Assembly (NCBI GenBank): GCA_020633315.1
Contig: JACKDV010000021.1
Coordinates: forward strand, 1 to 64,000
From: Myxococcales bacterium
GTDB taxonomy: Bacteria; Myxococcota_A; Polyangia; Nannocystales; Nannocystaceae
Length of the DNA: 64,000 bases
Direction of reading: 5' to 3'
The position numbers and the translations under genes were made by a program. Each line of letters opens with the position of its first letter. The first letter of the stretch is position 1. A model generated the notes under the pieces. The model made no database searches. It worked only from the letters and a program-made list of their open reading frames with translations, and was not told the DNA's origin. Positions 18,161 through 26,432 of this stretch are shown here, piece by piece.

Positions 18161-20488
18161 TCAGCCGATCGCGTCGAGCAGCTCCATGGCCAGCTCGCAG
18201 TAGGGATTGAGCTCCAGCGCGCGGTCGAGCGCCTCGCGGGCCTGCGGCAGGTCCCCCTGGGCGCGGTGGATGGCGCCGCGGTAGGCGTGGGTCAGGTCGA
18301 GGCTGGGGTCCATCTGCTGCGCGTAGTCCAGCAGCTCGAACGCGTGCTGGGCCGTCTGCTCGTCCTGGCCCGAGGCCTGGAAGCGGGCGTAGGCCAGCAT
18401 CGCGTGCAGCTCGGCCACGTCGAAGCCGCCCTCGTAGGCCTCCTCGAGCAGCGCGACCGCGTCGGCCCAGCGCTCCTCGGAGAGCGCGGCCTGGCCCTCG
18501 TTGAAGCGCAGCGCGCCCAGCACGTCGCCCTCCTCCATGCCGGGCACGTCGGCCTCGGCCTCGTAGGCGGGCTCGGGCGTCGGTGCGGCGTCGCCCAGGT
18601 CGATGTCGTCGAGGTCGTCGAAGTCCAGCAGGTCGTCGCCGCCCGCCGCAGGGGTGGCCACCGGAGCCGCGGCCACGGGAGCCGGCTCCTCGCCCAGGCC
18701 GCCGTCGTCGAGCTCGTCGAGGTCCGCGAGCTCGAGCTCGTCGGGCTCCACCTCGAGCACGTCGGCATCGAGCTCGTCATCATCGTCGGCGCTCAGCGTG
18801 GACGGATCGAAGCCGTCCTCGGAGAAGCCGTCGGGATCGAGGGAGACCGGCTCGATCGACTCGAGCGGCGGCTCCACCAGCGGCGGGGCCACCAGCTCGG
18901 GCGGGGCCTCCTCGGGTCCCCCGATGAGGTCCATGGCGACCGCCTCCACGTTGAGGTCCGCCATGAGCAGATCGTCGTCGGGAGCGAGGTCGAGCAGGTC
19001 GTCCTCCTCGGCCTCGGGCGCCGCGGCGGCCGCGGGCTCGGGGGCGACCACCGGCGGAGGCTCGAGCAGCGCGGGCGGAGGCTCGAGCAGCGCGGGGGGC
19101 TCGAACGCGGGATCCAGGCCCGGCGGCATGGTGCCGCTGGGGCCCACGGGCTGCAGACCCGGCTGCGACATCGCCAGCGGAGCATCGACCGAGGTGGGCA
19201 GGTCGCCCGCGAACTCGTTGGTGAAGCTCTCCGAGGGAATCGTCGCGGGGGCGGCCGTGGGAGCCGAGAGCTCCGCCAGCTCGGGCTCGGGCTCCGGCGC
19301 GGGCTCGAGCGCGAGCTCCGGCTCGAGCGCGAGCTCCGGCTCGAGCGCGAGCTCCGGCTCGAGCCCCATGTCCATGTCGTCGAGCTCGTCGAGCAGCGGC
19401 GGGGCGATCGGCTCGTCGCCGGCGTCGTCGACCAGCTCGATCTGATCGTCGTCGAAGGTCTCGTCGATGCTCTCGGGCTCGGCCGCGACCAGGTCCTCGG
19501 CGACCTCCGCGTTGCGGACCACCTCGCTCAGCCGCACCACGGCCGAGTCCTCCACGCCCTCGAAGCCATCCTCGTGATCGCCGAGCAGGTCGGGCGACTG
19601 CGGGAGCTGGCCGGGCAGGGGAGTGTCCTCGTACTCGGTGATCCGCGACTGCGCGTCGAAGCCCGGCTCGAGCTCCTCGTCGGTGCCGCCGGGCGGGGCG
19701 AAGTCGGGCGGGGCTGGCCACTGCCCGCGGGGCTGCGCCTCGTCGACGAGCTTGATGATCCCGGCCAGCAAGAGCCCACACATCAGGGCGCGGGGCGAGG
19801 GCACGGGAGGATCGGGCTCGGCGTCGAGGAGCTCGCGGACCGAGCGGCTGCCGTCGAGGCACGCGGCGAAGAAGCGCTCCTCGGGCAGCAGCACGGGCGC
19901 GGCCGCCTCGAGCACCTCGGGCAGCAGCACCGGGTACTTGCCGGTCGCCGAGTCGAGGGCCTCGCCGGCGCGCTCCTCGGTGTACTGATCCTGGATCGCC
20001 TCCACGATCACTCCCTCGGCGCTGGCCTTGAGGGTGATCCCGAAGTTGATGCTGGGCGCCTCGTTCTTGAACTGGTAGCGCCCCTCCTCCCACGAGAAGA
20101 TCTCGAAGAGCTTGGCGCGGAGCTGGGCCTCGAGGCCGTAGCGCAGGTTGCCCTCGGAGAGGATGCCCATCTCCACCAGCAGCTCGCCCTGCTTCTTGCC
20201 GGTGCGGCGGATCGCCTCGAGCGTCTGCTCGCACTGCTCCTGGGTGATGAGGCCCTCCTGGGCGAGGATCTGCCCCAGGCACTCCGACAGCACGTTGGAG
20301 CGCACGAACACCGGCTGGCCGCCTTCGAAGAAGACGACCTTCTTCGTCTGGCCCGACAGCAGGTAGAGGCTGCCGTCCAGCTTGGCGCGCGCGGCCTCGC
20401 GGATGAGCCGGGGAAACGGGACCCGACGGAGGGAGCCCTTGGAGGGAAAGCCGACGGAGGGCTCGGAGGAAACCTGGGCCGTAGCCAT
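18161..20488 (-). CDS. DUF4388 (PATAN) protein with acidic linker and TPR C-terminus
   Basis: 775 residues from ATG 20488. Residues about 15-240 contain a DUF4388 domain (LDGSLYLLSGQTKKVVFFEGG) plus a GspE-N-like helical part (LGQILAQEGLITQEQCEQTL). Residues about 250-640 are a very acidic, Pro/Ala-rich, presumably disordered linker. The C-terminal about 110 residues are TPR-like (FNEGQAALSEERWADAVALL; AIHRAQGDLPQAREALDRAL). In myxobacteria such proteins are linked to signalling and surface motility, but the role here is unknown. An 18-bp repeat encodes LALEPE copies in the linker. It is followed on the same strand, in transcript order, by nothing before the terminator; glnE lies 42 bp upstream and may be co-transcribed. 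Confidence 0.85.
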   Translation of the reverse strand: MATAQVSSEPSVGFPSKGSLRRVPFPRLIREAARAKLDGSLYLLSGQTKKVVFFEGGQPVFVRSNVLSECLGQILAQEGLITQEQCEQTLEAIRRTGKKQGELLVEMGILSEGNLRYGLEAQLRAKLFEIFSWEEGRYQFKNEAPSINFGITLKASAEGVIVEAIQDQYTEERAGEALDSATGKYPVLLPEVLEAAAPVLLPEERFFAACLDGSRSVRELLDAEPDPPVPSPRALMCGLLLAGIIKLVDEAQPRGQWPAPPDFAPPGGTDEELEPGFDAQSRITEYEDTPLPGQLPQSPDLLGDHEDGFEGVEDSAVVRLSEVVRNAEVAEDLVAAEPESIDETFDDDQIELVDDAGDEPIAPPLLDELDDMDMGLEPELALEPELALEPELALEPAPEPEPELAELSAPTAAPATIPSESFTNEFAGDLPTSVDAPLAMSQPGLQPVGPSGTMPPGLDPAFEPPALLEPPPALLEPPPVVAPEPAAAAAPEAEEDDLLDLAPDDDLLMADLNVEAVAMDLIGGPEEAPPELVAPPLVEPPLESIEPVSLDPDGFSEDGFDPSTLSADDDDELDADVLEVEPDELELADLDELDDGGLGEEPAPVAAAPVATPAAGGDDLLDFDDLDDIDLGDAAPTPEPAYEAEADVPGMEEGDVLGALRFNEGQAALSEERWADAVALLEEAYEGGFDVAELHAMLAYARFQASGQDEQTAQHAFELLDYAQQMDPSLDLTHAYRGAIHRAQGDLPQAREALDRALELNPYCELAMELLDAIG
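19302..19364. repeat. 18-bp in-frame tandem repeat (about 3.4 copies)
   Basis: Three identical 18-bp units at 19302-19319, 19320-19337 and 19338-19355, plus a partial fourth, encode repeated LALEPE hexapeptides in the acidic linker of the DUF4388 protein. The unit length is a multiple of three, so copy-number change would lengthen the linker without frameshift. Confidence 0.85.
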
Positions 20489-20530
20489 GGATGGATGCGT
20501 GTGGGGTCGGGAGCGAGGCCAGGCGCCTCT

Positions 20531-23500
20531 TCAGCCCGGCAGGTGGTGATCGAAGGCGGAACGGACCCTCGAGCGGGCGTCCGAGAAGCGACGCATCAGG
20601 TCCGCACGGCTCGGGAACCCCATCCTACGCGCAAGGGTGACCAGTCGGGGAGAGTTTTCCGAGAAGCGGTCGGGATCCTCGCCGCGGCCCCCTGGGCTCA
20701 TGCGCAGTCGGTTGAGCAGCAGACGAAGGAAGCGGTAGTCCGCGCACAACGCGGCCACCTCGTCGCGCGGCAGGACCCCGGCCTCGCCCAGGCCCTCCAC
20801 GGCGTCGACGATCCCACGAGCGCGGGCGGCCGGGTGCTCGGGGCCGTGCACGAGCTGGAGCGCGGCGACGAGCAGCTCGAGCTCGAGGCAGCCGCCCTCG
20901 CCGGTCTTGGCGTTGAACCGTCCCTGCGCGCGATTCTCGCGGGCGAGCTCGGCCTCGATGCGCTGCTTGAGACGGCGGGTCTGCTGGCGCATCTCGTCGG
21001 CAGAGGGCGGGGGCTCGGGGCCGGGGCGCCAGCCGAGGGTCTCGCTCACCGTGTCCTCGATCGCCTCGCACAGCGAGCCGGGCACGGCGGCGGCCACCAT
21101 CGCGCCGGGCGGGTCGGGCTCGGCGTCGTCGAGATCGTCGAAGGAGGGCGGCACCAAGCCGGGCTCGCCCACCCGCACCTCGGCGATCGCTCGCGTGCGC
21201 AGCAGGGCCAGCCGCTCCCACACCGCGATGCGACGGGCGTGGTAGCGGCGGAAGCCGGTGAGCGAGGTGACCAGCAGGCCCTGCCGGCCCGAGGGGCGCA
21301 GGCGCATGTCCACCTCGTACAGGCGCTGGCCCAGGGCTCGGCTCTCGAGCCGCGTCATGAGCCGCTGGGCCAGGCGGGCGGCCGCGGTCTGGGCCTCGGG
21401 GCTGGCCTCGAGCGGCTCGAACACGAACATGAGATCGAGATCCGATCCGTAGTCCATGGCCTGCATGCCGTGCTTGCCCAGCGCGAGCACGGCGAGATCG
21501 AAGCGCGAGCCCACTCCGGCCTCGGCCGCCAGATCGCGCAGGATCACCCGCAGCACCAGGTCGGCCACGTCGGAGATGGCTCGGCCCACCACCAGCGGAT
21601 CGGGGCGGCGGCCGAGGTCGAACAGGCCCGCCCGCACGAGCTGCTCGTGCTTGAAGTGCAGCAGGGTGGCGTCGAGGCCCCGGGGATCGACGAGCTGTCG
21701 CCGCAGGTCGGCCGCGAGGGTGCGGGGCCCGGGCAGCTCGGCCTCCGAGGCGCGCTCGAGCAGGCCGAGCAGGAAGTCGGGGCGGCTGCCGCTGCGGCCG
21801 GGGCCCGCGGGGCGACCGGGCGGGAAGCCGATGAGCCCGCGCCCCAGGGGCTCGCTGGCCCCGAGCAGCTCGCCGGTGAGGCGCAGCAGATCGCGACCCA
21901 CCGGGCTGGGCTCGGCGAAGGCCCGCCAGATCCCGTAGTGGGCGGGGCGGGTGGCGGCCAGCTCCACCAGGCGTGCGATCGCGGCGTCTGGATCGGCGCT
22001 GTCGAGGCAGGCGCGCAGCAGGTTCTCGGCGCCGTGCCGCGAGGTGCCGGTGGAGGCGAAGGCTCCGTCGGGGCGGGTGCGCAGGTGCTCGAGGCGGGCC
22101 TCGGTCTCGGCCGGATCGTGCACGCCCAGGCGCTGCAGCGCGGCGCAGCGATCGTCCCGGGGCGCACCGTCGTCGAGCGCCACCGCCAGGTCGTGAGCCC
22201 GGGGGTCGCCGAGCTCCTCGTCACCTCCGATCGTCTTGGCGATCGCCCGCACCTGCTGGCGGTGTCGCTGCATGGTCGAGGTGAGCGAGGCCGCGCTGCC
22301 GCCGACCCGCAGTCGGCGGGCCAGCCTCGCCCGCGCCGCGGCCTCGCCCGGGATCCGGTGGGTCTGCTGCCCCTCGGCCAGCTGCACCCGGTGCTCCACG
22401 TGTCGCATCCAGCGGTAGGCCACGCCGAGCTGGTGGTGCTCGCGATCGCTGACCAGGCCCGCCGCGAGCAGGCGGTCGAGCGCGGGCAGGGTGCCGGTGT
22501 CGCGCACACCGGGGTTGCGCCCGCCGTGCAGTAGCTGGAGGGCCTGCACGGTGAACTCCACCTCGCGGATCCCTCCGGTGTCGAGCTTGATGTCCACGTC
22601 CCCGTCGTCGCCGCCCACCCGCGTGGCCTCGCGCCGGGCCCGTCGCATCATGTCGGCGATCTCGCCGAAGATCTCCGGGCCCACCGAGCGGCGATACACG
22701 AAGGGAGTGAGCCGGCGCAGCAGCAGCGCGCCCAGGTCGAGGCGGCCGGCCAGCGGGCGCCCGCGCAGCCACACCTGGCGCTCCCAGGCCCGGCCGTGGC
22801 GCTCGTAGTAGGCCTCGGTGGCGGTGACCGAGGTGGACAGCGGGCCGCGGCTGCCGAACGGGCGCAGGCGCAGGTCCACCCGGAACAGCGGCCGCCACTT
22901 GCCCTGGCCCTCGAGGTGGCGCACCAGGGTGCGCAGCCGCTGGTGCAGGTCGACCAGCTCGCGGCGGCGCTCCACGTCGCCCTCGCCGATCGCATCGTCG
23001 TGCACGAACACCAGATCGATGTCGCTGAGGAAGTTGAGCTCGTGCCCGCCGAGCTTGCCCATGCCGAACACCACCACCTGCTCGGCGAGCTGCAGCTGCT
23101 CGAGCAGCACCTGCAGGCAGGCGGCGACCAGGTCCGAGAGCGCGCCGCCCGTCTCCTCGAGCGGAGCGCCCTCCACCTCGCGGGCGGCCAGGCGCAGGTA
23201 CTCGGTGGAGCGCACCCGGCCCAGGGCATCGTCGAGCGAGGCCTCGCCCACCGCCTGCCGCAGGGCCGCGAGCGGATCGGCGGGCGGGGCCTCGGGGCGC
23301 AAGCCCGCGAGCGCCTCGGGGCACAGCGCGAGCAGGCGGGCCGGGTAGCTGCCCTCGTGCAGCAGGCGGGACAGGCGGACCGGCCAGGGCGTGGCCTGGA
23401 TCGGCTCGGGCAGGCCGGCCGCGCGGGTGAGGGCCTCCTCGGGCTCGGGGCCCTCGAGCAGGGCCCGCAGGGGCTCGCGCCAGCCCCTGGGGGCCTGGGC

Positions 23501-23578
23501 CACGATCGCATCGCGCTGTCCCGGCTCCGCCTTGCGCAGGCGGGCGGGCCAGGGGACGGGGTTCGGCTCCGAGCCCAT
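20531..23578 (-). CDS. glnE: Bifunctional glutamine synthetase adenylyltransferase/deadenylylase
   Basis: 1015 residues from ATG 23578; in-frame starts further out (23617, 23656) would overlap the divergent deaminase gene. Both nucleotidyltransferase domains are present: the N-terminal adenylyl-removing domain with GMGKLGGHELNFLSDIDLVF (about residues 172-191) and the C-terminal adenylating domain with ALGKHGMQAMDYGSDLDLMF (about 690). The Asp pairs that bind metal (SDIDL, SDLDL) are intact in both. GlnE switches glutamine synthetase activity by adding or removing AMP in response to PII and glutamine. Length is close to the usual 950-1000. No glnA, glnB or glnD is visible here. Confidence 0.95.
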   Translation of the reverse strand: MGSEPNPVPWPARLRKAEPGQRDAIVAQAPRGWREPLRALLEGPEPEEALTRAAGLPEPIQATPWPVRLSRLLHEGSYPARLLALCPEALAGLRPEAPPADPLAALRQAVGEASLDDALGRVRSTEYLRLAAREVEGAPLEETGGALSDLVAACLQVLLEQLQLAEQVVVFGMGKLGGHELNFLSDIDLVFVHDDAIGEGDVERRRELVDLHQRLRTLVRHLEGQGKWRPLFRVDLRLRPFGSRGPLSTSVTATEAYYERHGRAWERQVWLRGRPLAGRLDLGALLLRRLTPFVYRRSVGPEIFGEIADMMRRARREATRVGGDDGDVDIKLDTGGIREVEFTVQALQLLHGGRNPGVRDTGTLPALDRLLAAGLVSDREHHQLGVAYRWMRHVEHRVQLAEGQQTHRIPGEAAARARLARRLRVGGSAASLTSTMQRHRQQVRAIAKTIGGDEELGDPRAHDLAVALDDGAPRDDRCAALQRLGVHDPAETEARLEHLRTRPDGAFASTGTSRHGAENLLRACLDSADPDAAIARLVELAATRPAHYGIWRAFAEPSPVGRDLLRLTGELLGASEPLGRGLIGFPPGRPAGPGRSGSRPDFLLGLLERASEAELPGPRTLAADLRRQLVDPRGLDATLLHFKHEQLVRAGLFDLGRRPDPLVVGRAISDVADLVLRVILRDLAAEAGVGSRFDLAVLALGKHGMQAMDYGSDLDLMFVFEPLEASPEAQTAAARLAQRLMTRLESRALGQRLYEVDMRLRPSGRQGLLVTSLTGFRRYHARRIAVWERLALLRTRAIAEVRVGEPGLVPPSFDDLDDAEPDPPGAMVAAAVPGSLCEAIEDTVSETLGWRPGPEPPPSADEMRQQTRRLKQRIEAELARENRAQGRFNAKTGEGGCLELELLVAALQLVHGPEHPAARARGIVDAVEGLGEAGVLPRDEVAALCADYRFLRLLLNRLRMSPGGRGEDPDRFSENSPRLVTLARRMGFPSRADLMRRFSDARSRVRSAFDHHLPG

Positions 23579-23627
23579 CGGCGGCGCATGGTGACACGGG
23601 CGCGGCCGCTGGGCCATGCTCCGGGCC

Positions 23628-24074
23628 ATGAGCGAAAAGTGGGATCGGCGCTTCATCGCGCTGGCGCGTCACATCGCGGGGTGGAGCAAGGATCCCTCCA
23701 CCCAGGTGGGCTGTGTGGTGGTGGGGCCCGATCGAGAGATCCGCAGCACCGGCTTCAACGGCTTCCCCCGCGGGATCGACGACTCGGCCGAGCGCCTGTC
23801 GGATCGCGAGCTCAAGTACCCCTTCATCTGCCACGCCGAGGAGAACGCGATCATGCACGCGGCGCGGATCGGGGTGTCGCTCAAGGACTGCAGCGCCTAC
23901 GTGACCTGGCCGCCCTGCACCCGCTGCGCTCGCTCGCTGATCCAGGCGGGGGTCCGCACCGTGTACTACCCGGCGGGGCTCGCCATCCCCGAGCGCTGGG
24001 AGGACGACTTCCGGATCAGCACGCAGATGTTCCGCGAGTCCGGCGTGCAGGTGCGCACCGTCTCCGAGGAGTGA
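23628..24074 (+). CDS. Deoxycytidylate (dCMP) deaminase
   Basis: 148 residues from ATG 23628; an ATG at 23616 would add four residues, but the chosen one directly precedes the conserved W-D-R-x-F start (MSEKWDRRFIALARHIAGWS). The zinc-site motifs are ICHAEENAIMHAA (His and catalytic Glu) and TWPPCTRCARSLIQAG (PC-x2-C). KDPSTQVGCVVV and STGFNGFPRG fit ComEB-type dCMP deaminases, which supply dUMP for thymidylate synthesis. It is divergent from glnE with only 49 bp between starts, so both promoters must sit in or overlap the coding ends. Confidence 0.93.
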   Translation: MSEKWDRRFIALARHIAGWSKDPSTQVGCVVVGPDREIRSTGFNGFPRGIDDSAERLSDRELKYPFICHAEENAIMHAARIGVSLKDCSAYVTWPPCTRCARSLIQAGVRTVYYPAGLAIPERWEDDFRISTQMFRESGVQVRTVSEE

Positions 24075-24105
24075 GCGCGGCCGCGAGCCTCCGCGTTCGC
24101 GAGGG

Positions 24106-24167
24106 GCCGAGCCCCGATCCGCCGAGCCCCGATCCGCCGCGGCCCCGATCCGCCGCGGCCCCGATCA
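24106..24167. repeat. Tandem repeat of 15-16 bp, four copies
   Basis: Two exact 15-bp units (GCCGAGCCCCGATCC at 24106-24120 and 24121-24135) are followed by two 16-bp variants (GCCGCGGCCCCGATCC at 24136-24151, and the same ending in A at 24152-24167). The last copy carries the stop codon of the convergent stress-protein gene. No terminator hairpin is evident in this gap. Confidence 0.85.
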
Positions 24168-25037
24168 GCCGGGCACGCGCACCATCGACTCGGGCGGCAC
24201 CACCACCACCGGGCGCTTGGCGTAGGCGGCCAGGGTGCTGCCCGTGCTCGCCTGGAACACCCGATCGCTCAGGCTCAGCCGCCGGCTGCCGCAGACGATC
24301 ACCGAGGCGTCGTGGGCCTGGGCCAGCTTGAGGGTCTGCTCCACCGGATCGCCGGGGCTGGTCTCGGTCCGGGCGCCGCCCAGGCCGTAGGTCTCCACCC
24401 AATTCTCGAAGGCCTCGGGATCATGGATGATGGGCGAGTGCGGGGCGGCGCCGAGCTGGGCGGCGAGCTGCCCCGTCTCGGGCACGTGCAGCAGCACCAG
24501 GTCCACGCCCAGGTCCTGGGCCAGGCGCAGGCCGAAGCGCCCGGCCGCGGCGGCGTCGGGGGCCAGGTCGGTGGCGACCAGCACCGGGCCCTGCGGGTGG
24601 GCCTCGGGATCGTGATCGGGAGGCACCACCATGGTGGCCGCGGGGAGCTGGCGCAGCAGCTGGCGCGCCACCGTGCCCAGGCGCACCACCGTGCCGCCGT
24701 CGCGGGGGCCGTGACGCCCGATGATGAGCCCATCCACGTCGTAGAAGCTGCTCGCCGCCCCGAGGGCCTGCACCGGCACGCCGGGCACCGCCTCGATGCG
24801 GTCGAAGGCCGCGGCCGCGCCGGCTCGATCCACGGTGGCCTGGGCGGAGGCCCGGGCGCGCTCGCACAGCTCGTCCATTTCGTCGTCGCGCACGGACACG
24901 CGCGGGACCTGGGGGACGACGTGCACCCCGTAGAAGCGGTTGCGCGCCTGCTCGCTGCGGTGCTCGTGGAGCCACCGCGCGGTCTTGATCGCACCCTGGC
25001 TACGCGGGCGAAGGTCGAGGCCGACGATCCATCTCAC
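24165..25037 (-). CDS. Tandem universal stress protein (two UspA domains)
   Basis: 290 residues from GTG 25037 (VRWIVGLDLRPRSQGAIKTA begins the first Usp strand; no ATG fits). Two Usp domains of about 145 residues lie in series. The first ends with IIGRHGPRDGGTVVRLGTVA and MVVPP; the second ends with VCGSRRLSLSDRVFQASTGS and VVVVPPE, matching the G-x2-G-x9-G(S/T) ATP-binding signature of this superfamily. The protein is cytoplasmic. Such tandem proteins are usually induced by starvation, redox or membrane stress; the exact role is unknown. The gene is divergent from the GlmU-like gene and converges with dCMP deaminase. Confidence 0.9.
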   Translation of the reverse strand: MRWIVGLDLRPRSQGAIKTARWLHEHRSEQARNRFYGVHVVPQVPRVSVRDDEMDELCERARASAQATVDRAGAAAAFDRIEAVPGVPVQALGAASSFYDVDGLIIGRHGPRDGGTVVRLGTVARQLLRQLPAATMVVPPDHDPEAHPQGPVLVATDLAPDAAAAGRFGLRLAQDLGVDLVLLHVPETGQLAAQLGAAPHSPIIHDPEAFENWVETYGLGGARTETSPGDPVEQTLKLAQAHDASVIVCGSRRLSLSDRVFQASTGSTLAAYAKRPVVVVPPESMVRVPG

Positions 25038-25152
25038 GGGGCCCAGGCTATCGGTTCCTCGTCCGGGGGGCACGCAAGGCTTGCGTGCCAGCAGGTGCGC
25101 AGCCGCACATGGCACCGCGGGCGCGGGCGCGGGCTGCTACCCTCGCCCCGGC

Positions 25153-25902
25153 ATGACCGAGGTCGTCGCGATCGTCCTGGCCGCGGGCAAGGGGACCCGC
25201 ATGGTCTCCGACCTGCCCAAGGTGCTCCATCCCATGAACGGCGAGCCCCTGGTGGCCTACCCCATTCGGGCCGCGCGCGCGGCCGAGGCGGGCGCCGTGG
25301 TGGTGGTGGTGGGCTACGGCGGAGACCAGGTCCGCGAGGAGGTCCGGCGGCGCTTCGGGGAGGCAGGCGGGTGGCTTCGCTTCGCCACCCAGGCCGAGCA
25401 GCTCGGCACGGGCCATGCGGTGATGTGTGCGCTGCCCGAGCTCGCGGGCGAGTCGGGCGTGGCGCTGGTGCTCAGCGGCGACGTGCCCCTGCTGACCGCC
25501 GACACCCTGCGCGCGCTGAGGCGCCGCTGCCTGGCCGCGGGCTCGGGCCTGGCCCTCACCACCTTTCGGCCCGCCGACCTCGGCGGCTACGGACGGATCC
25601 TGCGGGACGGCGAGGGTAGGGTGGTCGGCATCCGCGAGCACCGTGACTGCTCCGAGGCCGAGCGGGCGATCACCGAGTGCAACGCGGGCACCTACGCGGT
25701 GTCGCTGGAGCACCTGCGCGCCGACCTGCCGCGGCTGGGTCGCAGCAATGCCCAGGGCGAGATCTACCTGACCGACCTGGTGGAGCTGGCCGCAGCGCGC
25801 GGCGAGGTGGCGGTCGTGGAGATCGATCCGTTCGAGGCGGCGGGGGTCAACACGCCGCAGCAGCTCGCCGAGCTCGAGGCCGTGGCCCGCTCGCGCGGCT
25901 GA
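25153..25902 (+). CDS. GlmU-like sugar-phosphate nucleotidyltransferase (N-domain only)
   Basis: 249 residues from ATG 25153. The nucleotidyltransferase signature is at residues 8-16 (LAAGKGTRM), followed by KVLHPMNGEPLV, TQAEQLGTGHAVMCALP, and VLSGDVPLL. GGYGRILRD, ECNAGTYAVSLEHL and QGEIYLTDLVELA are all hallmarks of the uridylyltransferase domain of GlmU, which makes UDP-GlcNAc from GlcNAc-1-P. The left-handed beta-helix acetyltransferase half (another about 200 residues) is absent, and the next plus-strand gene is unrelated. The protein therefore probably acts as a monofunctional pyrophosphorylase, with the acetyltransferase activity elsewhere. Confidence 0.88.
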   Translation: MTEVVAIVLAAGKGTRMVSDLPKVLHPMNGEPLVAYPIRAARAAEAGAVVVVVGYGGDQVREEVRRRFGEAGGWLRFATQAEQLGTGHAVMCALPELAGESGVALVLSGDVPLLTADTLRALRRRCLAAGSGLALTTFRPADLGGYGRILRDGEGRVVGIREHRDCSEAERAITECNAGTYAVSLEHLRADLPRLGRSNAQGEIYLTDLVELAAARGEVAVVEIDPFEAAGVNTPQQLAELEAVARSRG

Positions 25903-25929
25903 GGCCCCCGGCACGCGCCCGCCGGCCAC

Positions 25930-26316
25930 TCAGCGATCGGCTCCCGGATCGCGGCCCGCGATCGCCTCGCGGACCACCCGGCGCAGCTCCTGGATGTCGA
26001 AGGGCTTCTCCACGAACCACACGCAGCCCGCCTCGAGGGCCTGGCTGCGCTCCTCCTTCATCACGCTCGCACTGATCGCGACCACGGGCACGTCGCGGGT
26101 GCGCTCGTCGGCCTTGAGCCGGCGGGCCAGCTCCAGGCCCGACATGCCGGGCAGGTCGAGGTCGAGCAGGACCAGGCGCGGCGGGTCGGCGACGATGCGC
26201 TCCCAGCCGATCTCGGCCGACGGGGCCTGCTCCACGTCGTGCTCCCCCCGTACCTCCAGGACCTTGCGGACGAGCAGGAAGTTGGCGGCGTTGTCCTCGA
26301 CGTAGACGATGCGCAT
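25930..26316 (-). CDS. Single-domain response regulator (CheY/DivK-like)
   Basis: 128 residues from ATG 26316; an upstream in-frame extension adds an implausible N-terminus. The receiver fold is complete: acidic residues in VYVEDNAANF, phosphoacceptor Asp in LVLLDLDLPGMSG, Ser/Thr switch in VAISASVMKEE, and Lys in FVEKPFDIQEL. There is no output domain, so it probably relays phosphate or binds a partner. The VEDNAAN N-terminus is typical of receivers paired with hybrid kinases. It converges with the GlmU-like gene (27 bp) and is divergent from the barrel protein gene. Confidence 0.9.
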   Translation of the reverse strand: MRIVYVEDNAANFLLVRKVLEVRGEHDVEQAPSAEIGWERIVADPPRLVLLDLDLPGMSGLELARRLKADERTRDVPVVAISASVMKEERSQALEAGCVWFVEKPFDIQELRRVVREAIAGRDPGADR

Positions 26317-26432
26317 GGGCGGGGGGGCGATGCGAGCATAGCAACCGCTCACGCCCCTGGCTGTGGGCCACGGAACGCCGAGGCCCCGCGGGGTGCGCGG
26401 GAGGGCGGCGGTGGCGGGCAGGACGGTCGAGT

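Noticed and set aside
18122..22534. A 1470-codon plus-strand open frame spanning two genes
   Set aside because: It lies antisense to the DUF4388 gene and glnE, both with unmistakable motifs. Long antisense frames are expected from strong G/C third-position bias; its His/Leu/Gly-rich translation has no motifs.
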